DNA of 64,000 nt from Stratiolaelaps scimitus (Eukaryota > Arthropoda > Arachnida > Mesostigmata > Laelapidae): assembly GCA_019614645.1 (NCBI GenBank), contig JABWDB010000003.1:16825001-16889000 (forward strand), read 5' to 3'. Below, in pieces: positions 23,654 to 34,568 of this stretch (positions within the stretch are counted from its first letter, which is position 1; each line of letters begins with the position of its first letter). A model generated the notes under the pieces. It searched no databases. It was not told the origin of the DNA and saw only the letters and a list, made by a program, of their open reading frames with translations. The position numbers and the translations under genes are program-made.

Positions 23654-25926
23654 CGTGGCAATTGGTGTCGTAGGGGTGTTGTACAGTGCGACGAAGTGCA
23701 TAGTTCTCTGGATATACTCTACGAAGTACTACCATGCTATGCCAGAAACTGTTACCTGTCGCGCTTGTCCACCACGGGCAAAGGCGTTTTTAAGATACCA
23801 CACAGATACCACGAAGCACATTGCCGTCACTAGCATGAATGAACCTATGCGACCTTGTATCCTATCTCTCATTGGCTGCCTTTTGAGTTTCGCTAAGTAG
23901 ACTGCTGGTGAATCCAAGGACGTGTGCCCAGTGGTCGGCCGATAACCTAAACAGGTGGCAACCCCATTGGGAACATGTAGGCTCAGCCCGAGGCTAGTAG
24001 CAGCTCGCAACCTAAACTTGTTCCTAGTCTATTGATCTATGCTTCTGAGAAAAACTATTCTGTATAATCGGATACCACGATCAGCCTGTATCCGAGTAAC
24101 TGATGTCATATGCTATTATAGCACTTGCGTCCTGTCGTGCGATGGTTGATTAATTAAAAAATATGGTTTAGCGTTGGTAACACATTGCAAGCCGTCCACA
24201 CACAGGCGAATTAGATTTTTTCCCGGGCTGCGTGTATCCAGGCTTGCGTAAGGCTAGAGATAGAGAATCCACTAATAGTGCCGAAAAAGCCGTTAATTAT
24301 TTAATGAGACCTATACTACATTGTGAGAGCATATGCTACTGAGTTACCTCACGAGGACTGTGTATCGAGGTGAGACTGCTGTGGCAGTTCTCCAGGACCC
24401 CTAGATAGAAATACTCAATTAACACGGAAGGCCTGTCTAGTACTTAATTAAAGTCTATATATTTCGTTTTATAGGCGTCCCAGGTACGTTATTCCGGTTT
24501 TTAGCTACCCTGTTTTTTTGGTGTATGTTATTAGGTAAAAGCTTATTAACGGCTTTACAAGGTATATATATAGCACGAGTTTACTTTAGTAAGCGGTTGT
24601 CGACTACGACAATGAAAGGACAGATTACTTACGGTCCGTTTCGTCCGAGCCATATACCCAAGAGCATATATTCTCTTCAATCTTAGCTAGCCTATTCGAT
24701 CTACCCTCAGATACTGCGATTGTTGACACTTCAGACGAACCTGCCAGGCAGTTTTGTACATTGGTACGATTTTGTCTACTCTCGCACTACTGAAGAGATA
24801 GATTTCGATGGTGCACACGGCCCTGCGGCGTAGATATATTATTGACCGTGAGTGTTCTGTGGAGGCGATGGCATTGCACATCACTAATTGCGATATTCCG
24901 CCATGCACGTATTAGGTATGGCGTGCGGCGAAATCTCGAATCAACCTGCAATGTCGCTGAGCCAAATTATAGTTCCCGCCAGTTCAATGAAGTGGCAAGC
25001 ATTGTAATCAACATGGACAAAGAAGAGCCTCGCGACATGGCTAAGTACTGGAAATGTTCAACAGCAAATGGCTATAGGGTGGGTTCGACGTTGGCTCTTG
25101 ATCCTCGCCAACAACAGCTAACTACCGAAGTTTTCCAAGTTTCATTACTGTCGAACTGGCATTAGCGATAAACCAACCTATGGACGTCCCGTTTAGTTCC
25201 GGATTTCGTTAAATTAATCGTCTCGCATAACTACATATAACATTTCGGGTACCACTATAATAATTACTATACCATCTGTTCCAGTATATTATATTTGTTT
25301 GTTTATTTGCACACATACTCAACTTGAGTAATAAACGTATAATAATAAAAAATAATTATAATAATATTTCGACGTTGATCACCACAGTGAATAAGGGGAT
25401 CTTAGGTGACTTAAATTTGGTGCAACAGCCTATTTGGTTGCAGATTTATATACGAAACTATGGTTTCGCATCAAAGTGAAAATTACTAAAGGTAGATAGA
25501 GTCAGCCAATAACACCTGCATTAGCAGCTGCTAACATAACCGATTTCTTGCATGGAAGTCATTAACGAAAGAGGTTCAAAGTCAACGTGTCGTAAGACGA
25601 AACAGAGATGATGAGTTCAGAGTATAGTAATTACAGTCTATGATCAGTAAAGCCTCGGAAAGATACAGTTCGAATGTGTTGTGTAAAAATGTCCAAAATG
25701 TGTTAGGTTCCGTTTTTTTATTTGTCGAAAACTGCGTCGTTCGGCTTTGTGTAGGACTGCGGGCAGATCGGAAACTTCCTAGCTGACGCGTCCATGATGC
25801 AAGATGTAAGATTTTCTAGATTTCGATGAAATTCCCATATATGAGTACCCACTCAGGTATCATATTATAAGACATAAAATATATATTCTGTGGGTCAATT
25901 TCTCAAACCCCTCTTCCTCAGTTTCC

Positions 25927-25945
25927 ATCTCTCTCTCTCTCTCTC
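25927..25945. repeat. (CT)n microsatellite
   Basis: About nine CT units. Confidence 0.95.
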
Positions 25946-28010
25946 GCTTTTCCCTGGCACTATGTCTCACTGCGCAAACATGTGTACGAGCGATAGATCG
26001 CAGTCATTTATCCTCCGAGTAATGTTGGCAAACACTAACAAGACCATAAGCAAACCATAAGCAGCGATTGACATGATCAAACAAACGAAACGGCTAAGCG
26101 GTGTCAACGTGTACAGACACTAAATTTTCCTCCAGTTCCCCTTCACTAGCGTAAGTTGTGGCAGGCCACTGGCTTTCTTGGCTACTTCGTCCCGATGTAG
26201 TCGTCAGGTGCTCTGCCCTTCGGGGATAGCCAGCACCTTCTTTCGTTCGGCAGTGTTTGGCAAGACGGAGCAGATGTCGAAAGGTTAAACACATTCTGCA
26301 AAGATAGACGCAGATGTTACGATGCGTGTAGCTGGCTAGCTAGCTCGCTTGCCTACTATCCGCCTACGAGCCAGTGACTTGATGGGACTTTTGCGCCACC
26401 ACCCGTGTGGCTTCCTATGAACCCTTGCACTGGTCTTAACCCCTCCAATCAAGCTCGCGGACCACCGCCCAGTACCAGCACTGTCCGCGACGCCTACGTC
26501 ATCACTCCACTCGAATCCACAATGGCCATGTTCTCGTTGTCTTCTTCACTGTTAATGCAATAGAGGAACACATGAAATACTTGTGCCTGCTGGCTCTTTC
26601 CGGGGAAAAAGTTCATGGATATCTTGCGCGCGCTTGCTTAGCTGCCACTCTGCGTGAGCTGACACGCACGCAGGTTGGCAGCAACGCATGAACACTTTGG
26701 GCTGTAGCTCAAGCTTCGGAGTAAGGAAAGCTTGGCCTGGAGATGGTCGTTCGCACACAGTTGTACACAATTGGAGCCCGCGGACGCCGGCGACGTCCCA
26801 CCTCAGTCCAAGTTGAAAGTGCATAGGCACACGCGCAGCACTGTCCTTTGATTCGCCTCCCTGTCGGTAAGTCCATCTGACACAGCGCCCAGCTGTAACA
26901 TTATGGGCTGGATGACTCGGACGGTAGAGGGGGCAGGTCGGAGGCGGAGGCTGCTGCCTGGTCGGAAGGCAATGTATAACACAATCCAATGCCCAAGTCG
27001 CTAGTGCTGCCCGCAGAGTTGATGCTACCAGTAGCTGAGAGAGCAACAACGGCATAAACTGACAACCAAAAGGGCAAATATTGACAAAATAGCCATAGGC
27101 TCCCTAGATAGCGGTCTCGTGGATAAGGCCGCCGACCGACGCTCGTTGTACGTGGAGAATATTAAGGGAAAGCGAAAAGCGAACCGCTACGCGTTCATGG
27201 AGAGACCCGGTATGTGGTATAGGAATACGTGTGTATGTGTGTATGTATGCAAGCCAATGCAACGGGGACGGTTTCACTGTGCGTGTACATGCGGACGTAG
27301 AAGCCGTACCGTACGGGTTATACCGGCCCAGAGACCTAGGACTTGCCCGAGCCAGCTGTCAGAGAGATAGCGAGAAAAATACAGAAAGAGACCGCACAGC
27401 ACAAGGAACAACCAGGAAACGCACTCGTTTCATGGGCGCCAGCGAGCGTTCTCTATTTCTCTACCGTGGCGACGGCTATGGGTCGACGACAACTCTGGGG
27501 AGATGGGGGAAGCAGCTTGCTTGAGCAGGTAGAATAGTGGGTTAGATGTTACCGAATGTTACCGGACTAAGGGCACGTGTCAGCTTTTCGTCCGCCGTCG
27601 TCTTCGCAGCATAAACCGGAGCCAGACAGAACAGGTCACCCCCACCGCAAGTGTGACGCATTCAACCCGAGCTGAACCGAGCCGACTCGACGACTCTGCC
27701 CTGCTCCGACACTGGTTGTCTGTCAGCTCCAGCCACTATACCGTCCCGGCCAATGTTTGTCCAGCCAATAGACCAGACAAAGACAGTGTTATGCTACACT
27801 GGAATAGGCGTACCACTGACTACTACCACTACCACTGGCGATGTTTGTGCTGCTGCTGCTGATGATGATGCTACCAACATCATTGACGTTCTGTTGAACC
27901 GCATCGTCCCACTGTTGTACAGCATGCATACGGATGGAAGCTATGGACAGGCAGCAGGAGCCGAACATCCTTCGGCCACACGCCATTGTCACTTGACTCT
28001 ATTACATCTC

Positions 28011-28024
28011 ATATATATATATAT
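28011..28024. repeat. (TA)n microsatellite
   Basis: About seven units, followed by AT-rich sequence that continues to the left end of mariner copy 3a. Confidence 0.9.
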
Positions 28025-28083
28025 CATTGTGATAAATAAACAATATATTTTTATATAATATATTATACATATATATTTTTTTT

Positions 28084-28432
28084 TTGGTTGGCCCAAAAAC
28101 GGCACAATTATAAATTTCAATATCGGCTAAACTAAGGTAAAACAAAGATTTTTTTAATATGAGTTAGAGGTATGCACCTCTTTTATTTATACACTAGTCC
28201 CAGAGTCATGGCAGCCATCTAGCGGTTATGTATGCACCATTTCTATTACCATTTATAACTTCGTTATTTAGGCCTCTCGGAGTAAATCGATGTTTGCATA
28301 CCTTTTGCCACCTATAGACCTCTTTAATCGATGGAAACAACCATAGTCACACGGGCTTAAATCGCGAGAATAGGGGGAATAATGCCATCGCTCAATCTCG
28401 TTGGCCTTAAGCCAGGACGTAATTTCATTGCT
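28084..28432 (-). mobile_element. Mariner copy 3a, 3'-terminal fragment
   Basis: Starting with TTGGTTGGCCC, the sequence aligns with the 3' end of copy 2 through the C-terminal transposase codons. In minus orientation these include SRDLSPCDYGCFHRLKRS, the third catalytic aspartate region, with R replacing P. It stops near 28432 just short of the second catalytic aspartate. It keeps the GAA codon that is TAA in copies 2 and 3b. About 12 bases later copy 3b begins in the opposite orientation, so this fragment and the 3' end of 3b form an inverted pair of roughly 350-bp arms. Confidence 0.9.
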
Positions 28433-28444
28433 GACATAATGACA

Positions 28445-29486
28445 TAGCAACAAAATGTCACTCCTATCGTATTGCGCAGTATTTTTATTATTGGCATGTT
28501 TGAATTCTAATTTGGCGGGTGGTAAGACACAGCAATTTGCAAGTGGGCGGCGCAAAAGCCACTAGCATTCGACTTTCGTTGGACGTTCGACATGGCAACC
28601 GATGGACCAGGGCCCTCAGACTTGCATCTCAGAAGAAAAATGTCAGGTAGATGTTTCAACGGAAGAAATGTCCAGTTGAAATCCACCGAATGCTAGTTAG
28701 TGTGCACGGCCATAATGACCTGAGTCGACGACAGGTGTGCCGTTGGTGTGCGCAGTTTAGGTAAGGCTGCTAGGACATTGATAAACATCGAGGGCGCCCA
28801 CCACATCCCGAATATTGATTTGACGAACGGATCGAGAAAAGCTTTTGAGCAAACTAGAGCTTGGTCATTGAAGGCTTTGTCAGTTAAAGTTGGCGTGCTT
28901 CGTGACACATGTCGTCGAATTATTAAAAATGATCTGAGGATGCAGAAAAAGAATGCAAAATGGGTCCCTCATGAACTCGGCCCTGGCCAACTGAAAATGC
29001 GTAAGGAGTGTTCGTGAGACAATTTGAATATGTATAGGCAGCAAAAGAGTCGCTTGGAGAATACGCTTGCATGGACGAGACACGGCAATAGGAAGCATCG
29101 AGTATGGCTGCTCGATGACAATGCTAGGGCACATCGTAGCAATTAAATTACGTCCTGGCTTAAGGCCAACAAGATTGAGCGATGGCACCCCCGCCCCCAT
29201 TCTCCCGATTTAAGCCCGTGTGACTATCGTTGCTTCCATCGATTAAAGAGGGCTATAGGTGCCCAAAGGTATGGAAACATCGATTTACTCCGAGCGGCTT
29301 TAAATAATGAAGTTATAAATGTGGATAGAAATAGTGTATACCTAGCCGTTAGAAGGCTGCCAGAACTCTGGTACCAGTGCTTGCTCATATCTCTTGCTCA
29401 TACTAAAAAATCTTCGTTTTAACTCATTTAGTTTAGCCGATATTGAAATTTATATATGTCTCATTATTTTTTTTGGGTCAACCTAA
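28445..29486 (+). mobile_element. Mariner copy 3b, internally deleted
   Basis: The plus-strand element retains a worn 5' end (ATGTCACTCCTATCG against AATGAGACTCCTATCG in copy 2) and a clear 3' repeat ending GGGTCAACCTAA at 29486, then TA. Relative to copy 2 it lacks about 209 bp. The junction is GACGAGACA/CGGCAATAGG near 29078, removing everything from just after DET to shortly before DNARAH. The two breakpoints share a short microhomology. It lies head to head with fragment 3a. Confidence 0.93.
28592..29375 (+). pseudogene. Mariner transposase remnant of copy 3b
   Basis: The start region (ATG at 28592) corresponds to copy 2 but soon hits stops. From about 28830 the frame reads KAFEQTRAWSLKALSVKVGV (second helix-turn-helix) and KWVPHELGPGQLKMR, the mariner signature. 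It then hits TGA at 29015-29017 where copy 2 has CGA, a CpG-type transition. After the 209-bp deletion the second aspartate (LLDDNARAH) is followed by TAA at 29144-29146, shared with copy 2. The third aspartate region SPDLSPCDYRCFHRLKRA and a C-terminal RRLPELW are present. Deletion, frameshift and stops make it non-functional. Confidence 0.9.
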
Positions 29487-31252
29487 TAGTTGACATACAC
29501 TTTCTTTATTAGATCACTCATGTTATCGACATATAACGAGATAGAAAGTGCTAAAAAAATAGCACGGACGTACGATATTAATTTATATCTTGAACAATGT
29601 ATTCAAACAGTACCACAAGCTATGTTCCTTTTATCCTATTACAGTACCACAAGCTACTGCATTTAATTTTCTAGTAATTTTCTTAACTATTGAGACAGTA
29701 GTGAAGAGCGAACTGCTCATGCTGTCTACAGCAAGATATCTCATCATTCATCAAAGCCATTCACACAGTTGAAGTATTATATAATAACTTCCCTGGCGAA
29801 TATTCCGTAATCACCTAATCACGAATCACTCTAGTTCGAATACTGTACTGCAACATTCAAGCTGTTCGAATTCAAGTTTTCTTGAATTATAGACGCTTGT
29901 AATCCAATGGCCGTAATTCAATTTGCTTGTCGCTTCAATGCCCAAACTCTAATACTGTGCGATGAGGCTTTTCGGCGATCTCCCACCATCGCCAAGTACA
30001 GGCTAACCTATGAGCAAAGTTCAGTTTGTAGAAGTTATGTCGGTACACACCTACTCGAGCTCTAAGGAAAGGTTTTTTTTCTCTCTCATATTCCCGGTCC
30101 TCGCATGAGGCTTCGGAGCGGGCCCAGGGTGAAGAGCCTAACTAAAAGTATTCATTGATGAAGATGCTGCCCTGCTGCCGCCCCGCCGCCGCCTGGTGCG
30201 ACGACCACGATCACTTCCATGGCGAATAGATATTGTGAACGGAACCAAGTATATGAAAAGCGGCCGTTCCAATCGATCGATGCGCATTCCAACGGACGAG
30301 ACCGCGGCACAGCACAGCATATATGATGAAGCCGACAGTAGGCCTGCTCATTTAATCTTTGGGTATTTGCGTCCAGGCGTCCACTCTCTTGTCAACAACA
30401 CGAAATCCACTGTATGAACGCCAGTTTTCGGGTAAGCCAACAAATGCCAAGAAGACTGAGTGAAGAAGGAACACTCAGGAGACTCCGAGATAATAGTCAC
30501 CGGACTATACCAGTGCGGGACGGTGCACCGGAAGAAGTCGGCCCATCAGATGAAGAAATGTCCTCTGCAACACAAGACCTAATACTGGTTGCGGTTGACA
30601 TGGTAGTGTTTTGGTATGTTCACCATTGAAAGAAACGACTACACCTAAGCGAAGAACTTTGTATGGTAATGCGGCTATATGTTTTTTTATCTATCAGCGG
30701 TCTGATTCTATGAGACGGATTACTGGATCCTTGGCTTCAGTAGCCGGCGTGGCTGTTATCATGAACGGGCTCTTAAATAAAAATTAGCACCCAAGCATTG
30801 TTGGAATGCGTTGGAACCTGTGGCTGATACAGTGAACCCTATGGTTTACCGTTGCTGCTTGCAGATGTTACTGTTATAGTATCCACAGAAACATACGACG
30901 TAACCAGGCGGCTCTCGTCGTCCGTAAGTGCCGGATGCGTGTACCCACGAGACGGAGAGAGAAAGAGAGCAACGTCAACTAACTAATGCTATGTTATATC
31001 TATTTGTCGACACTCCTCGCTGAAAAGCCACCCATTTTTACCTGCCAACCCGTATATCGATGCTAAAGAAACTAATTTCGCCCTGCGCTAAGCATAGTCC
31101 TGAGTTTCATGCCAGCTCTCCGTGTGTCTGTGGGAAGGGTGGGTATGTGTGTGCAGTATCATTATTTCAACTATAATCAAATTCATCTTTCACGCGTGGA
31201 CGGGTGGCTGAAGGTCTTCCCTCGCTAGCGTCCTCCCTTCTTCATTTCTCTC

Positions 31253-31271
31253 CGGCTCTCGCTCTCTCTCT

Positions 31272-31308
<37 letters not shown>

Positions 31309-31312
31309 TCCC
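31253..31312. repeat. Compound (CT)n-(TA)n microsatellite
   Basis: A CT run followed by about 14 TA units and a short TACATATA tail. Confidence 0.95.
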
Positions 31313-31985
31313 TTTCCCAATTTCGTAGTCGTGCTGTTATATTGCTTAGCGCGACTCAAGACATCTGCCGAAAATGAATGAAAGAAAAAACTAATCTTTT
31401 CCGACTTTTCCAGAACGAACAGAAGCAGCAAGTCCAATCCGTCTTGCACGCGCGTGGAGCTCAGTAATGATCGGTATACGAGACACGACGACGACGGCCG
31501 CAGCAGCGGGATTGCAGCGGACAGCTGTGGCCGCGGTTTCGTTACTGAAAGTATGGCTGGCTCTTTGGAATCGCTGGGTGTGGATTCGTCAGCGATTGCC
31601 AAGCAAGCTCCACGTTGAGGCTCGCTCACGTACCCGCTGTCTGTCTTTCTGCCAGCGTGCTGAGCTCGCAAGCCGCGCGCAGCCGAGTTGCGGCAGCCGA
31701 GCGAGGCTATTGTCGATGGATGGCGATGTCGCTAGTTGCATCGGGCACCTGTCATTTATTCAAGCAGTATGTGCACCGTTGTGCCTGCACGTTGTTTACC
31801 CAGTACAAAATATATCAGACGGAAAAGGGGAGGCATATTGCGCTCGCCAAGCTACGATAAACTTCTGCTGGACCAATCGTAGGGATATGGCTTCAGTGCG
31901 TGGGTGTCGCTGATAGCGGTGCTGTGTTTCTGGTAATGATGATGAAGTTGCGGGGCGGAGGGGGTCTATAGGAAGAAACGCTCAC

Positions 31986-32048
31986 AGCAGCAACAACAAT
32001 CACAATACCAACAACAACAATAACAACAACAACGACGACGACGACGAG
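31986..32048. repeat. Compound (CAG)/(AAC)n/(GAC)n repeat
   Basis: Several AAC blocks interrupted by AAT and CAC, ending in about five ACG/GAC units. Confidence 0.9.
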
Positions 32049-32389
32049 TAGTGTAGCACTGATTAACATGATCATTATTATACAGGTCGGACACAACTTA
32101 ATATTAATTTGATGAATAAGTATCGTAGCCAGCAGCCGAACCGCAACAACAATGGCCGAAACAACGAACGAACGCCCCCAAGTCTGAAGTGATTACCAGA
32201 TGCAGGAGCAGCCGCACGCACAGCGACGCGACAGCAAGCAAAACAGCGCACGGGGAAGCGATCTGGGCTGTTTGGCATACAGACATAGAAGACGAAGAAG
32301 AAGCCAAGAAAAAATGAGATTCATCAAATGACTTCCGACGCTATAAACTCCCTACCAGCTTTCTGATGAATAGTGATAATATTGGCACG

Positions 32390-32419
32390 GCAACAGCAGC
32401 AGCAACAACAACAACAACT
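32390..32419. repeat. (CAG)n-(CAA)n repeat
   Basis: Short CAG run passing into CAA units. In one frame it would encode polyglutamine, but the surrounding frame is not open far enough to suggest a gene. Confidence 0.9.
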
Positions 32420-32800
32420 GCTGAAGCTTCCTCACCAGTTCGTCATAGTCGATGAACATTGCAGTATATATTATACACTCTATGGGGCGATGCGATAGAG
32501 TAGAGCAGATAGTAGTAATTAAACGACGATCATTGCGGCATTGTGCCAACCTGTCGCTTTACCGTGAAGCTCTGCCAGGGCTGGCGGCCATCAGGAACGG
32601 GAGTAACAGCTCAACAAGCGAGCGTCATCATCGCAGCAACAGCGTCAGTAGGCGATAGTCCACCGTCCGATTTCGTGGTGTTGCGCCCCCGTTTGCGCTA
32701 CAAATAGTGCCGGACGCTACAACTAAAACTAGCCCATGTTAATGGTGTAAGTCGACGTTACATCATAAAAAGATTAGACTATAATAATCACACTGATAGT

Positions 32801-32827
32801 AACAATAATAATAATAATAACAACAAC
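32801..32827. repeat. (AAT)n-(AAC)n repeat
   Basis: About six AAT units followed by AAC units. Confidence 0.9.
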
Positions 32828-33004
32828 GATAGCGGCGGCGGTAACAGCAGTAACCATATCGTAGCGATGCTGCACAGCGGTTACTGTCCGAAGGAGGATA
32901 GCTGAGGGTCAGTTTTGCGAACAAGGAGAAAAAAATGGGTAACGGTATCTCAAAATATAATGTGTTCCTATGAAGTTCGTCGGAAAACTAACTCTTCTTC
33001 CATA

Positions 33005-33018
33005 CCCCCCCCCCCCCC
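33005..33018. repeat. C14 homopolymer
   Basis: Fourteen consecutive cytosines. Length accuracy depends on the sequencing method. Confidence 0.9.
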
Positions 33019-33094
33019 GCACCGCCGTATTAATAGAACATGGAAATAAATTGCATCAAGCACTCAATTAGTCCAACGCACAAATGGTGTTACA

Positions 33095-33126
33095 CTAATT
33101 GAATGCCTGTTCGTTCTCAGGTAAGT
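33095..33126 (+). promoter_or_regulatory. Candidate recursive splice site (ratchet point)
   Basis: CTAAT (33095-33099) fits an arthropod branch point. It is followed after about 10 bases by a pyrimidine-rich tract and CAG ending at 33120. The very next bases are GTAAGT, a consensus 5' splice site. A 3' and a 5' splice site joined with no exon between them is the hallmark of zero-nucleotide exons used for stepwise removal of very long introns in insects. If real, the surrounding sequence is intron of a plus-strand gene. The alternative is an ordinary donor or a chance match; no good exon frame ends at 33120. Confidence 0.3.
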
Positions 33127-33445
33127 ACACGAGTTACAAGCTGCGCAAGCTATTGTTATTTGGCGTCATTACGATGTGGAGCGACGCGGTGAAATCCAAC
33201 AGTGGGTATCGAACGGGAATTTAGTTCGGCAAGAAAATTACAGACGAGTACAAGAGGTATACTATTAGAGACACGCAGCACGTGTGATTAGATTCTTTCA
33301 TTAATTAATGTGTCTGTACACTTGTAGGTCGATTGATGTATTCTCATTTTTCTGCTGGACGGCCCCCAAACCTTCCTCGATCAGACGTCGCGCTGAGCGG
33401 GACGGCGGAATTATTACGAAAGGAGTCGAAATGAAGATCAACATC
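33127..33445. other. Non-coding stretch, nothing recognised
   Basis: A 107-codon frame (33308-33631) overlaps this and the tRNA-like segment and has no domain. Confidence 0.5.
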
Positions 33446-33515
33446 TGTCTTGGACCACCACGAGAGAATTTGAACCTGCGAACCAGCCTACCGATGAGCT
33501 TATTTCGGCGTTGTC
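33446..33515 (-). repeat. tRNA-like / SINE-head sequence
   Basis: On the minus strand TAAGCTCATCGGTAGGC closely fits a polymerase III A box with D-loop (as in TAGCTCAGTGGTAGAGC). Shortly after, GCAGGTTCAAATTC fits a B box and T-arm. The two lie too close to leave room for an anticodon arm, so this is not a functional tRNA. A degenerate SINE head or a shrunken tRNA pseudogene is most likely. Confidence 0.4.
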
Positions 33516-34476
33516 ACGGGGACAGATTGGTGTTGTGTTTTTTGTCAAATAAACCATTGGTGAACTGCAGCCGATTTGCCAGGCTCAGCTACGACGTCGA
33601 TCTGCGGGTTGCCGTTGGTCATCTCAAGTAATCTGCTACATTTCTGCGATCATAATATATTATATACATGTATAATGTGTACTTTTTTTTACTTGCATGC
33701 TGTCATGCCTTCTTGTATCGTGCAGTACCACCGATCTTCGTGCTGAAGAGGGACATTTTGTTGCGTGCATCCTATTCGCACTGTCGTTAAAATTAATAAG
33801 GTTGATAACTGATGAGCCAATCGTCATTAGCAACGAACCCATTTCACTCGTCGGACAATGAGTCAAATCGGTAGGTCGTATACAAGCGTAGTATACGCAA
33901 TAATACTTAACAACTCATCATTTTGAGCTATGCTGGGTGTTCTTTGCAAATCTGACTATTCGCAGTATCTAATTGCTTCATACCTAAGCTACGTAATGAT
34001 TATATGTACGTGTTATATATCATATACACGTATTTCTGGTGGCAATATCTTTCAAATCTGGTTGGTGTCGTTTACCATATCGTATTGTCTTCCCTAACCT
34101 GTGACAAGACACGGGCCAGCACCACCCTATTGATTCTCCGTTTTCATGAACATTTCAACCCAACAAGCTAGGTGTGCTGTTATGCTCTACAGTGATCAGA
34201 TATTTGAGCGGCTGCTCCAGATCTAGATAAGTCGTTTATGTGCAGGTTGTGCATGTGGCGATTTGAAATGGACTCGTCTTTTGTCGGCCTGAGTGCCCTT
34301 TAAACCACGTTGGCTTTTCTCCTCCACTCGTATGTATGACGGCCGTCAGTAGACTCGGCGGTTTGGTAGCCGCCGCGCCTCTGCTGCACTGGTTCGAGGA
34401 ATCGACCCCTTTGAGTTGAGCACCAACCGAAAGAGAACGCTCACACAGGTTCGGGCCGTCTGCAAGTGTCTGCCTG

Positions 34477-34504
34477 TCAGTGACTTATTCAGTGTTTGTT
34501 CAGT
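34477..34504 (+). promoter_or_regulatory. Cluster of three TCAGT initiator-like motifs
   Basis: TCAGT occurs at 34477, 34489 and 34500. This pentamer is the core of the arthropod initiator, and a cluster is typical of dispersed starts. A GGTCGC element resembling a downstream promoter element lies about 27 bases after the third motif, one base off the ideal spacing. Downstream GC-rich sequence ends in a TAA/GTGAGT donor-like site at 35120. The motifs are short, and chance is a strong alternative. Confidence 0.15.
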
Positions 34505-34550
34505 GTACGGTGGCGTGGTGCGTGCACGGTCGCCACATTGTGTTCGCAGT

Positions 34551-34568
34551 TATATATATATATATATG
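34551..34568. repeat. (TA)n microsatellite
   Basis: About nine TA units. Confidence 0.95.

Larger units (their letters stand above)
23008..28083. other. Non-coding stretch with microsatellites
   Basis: No gene recognised. The 167-codon minus-strand frame at 26552-27055 and the 107-codon plus frame at 24842-25165 have no identifiable domain. There are short (GAC)n and (GGC)n runs (23526-23543 and 23638-23653), (CT)n at 25927-25945, (CTG)n near 27847-27865 and (TA)n at 28011-28024. Positions 25200-25400 are markedly AT-rich. Confidence 0.5.
29487..33094. other. Non-coding stretch rich in simple repeats
   Basis: No gene recognised. Simple repeats at 31253-31312, 31986-32048, 32390-32419 and 32801-32827 and a C14 run at 33005-33018 are listed separately. 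The two 148-codon frames (31225-31671 on -, 31467-31913 on +) overlap each other and have no domain. Polypurine and polypyrimidine runs account for much of their translation. Confidence 0.5.

Noticed and set aside
26552..27055. 167-codon minus-strand open frame as a gene
   Set aside because: No domain, no start or splice context of note, and a length that a 64-kb window can produce by chance in moderately GC-rich sequence.
28880..29200. 106-codon minus-strand frame
   Set aside because: Antisense shadow of the transposase remnant in mariner copy 3b; the same antisense frame recurs over copy 2.
31225..31913. Two 148-codon frames on opposite strands
   Set aside because: They overlap, include microsatellite-encoded residues (a tyrosine/isoleucine run from TA repeats), and have no family match.
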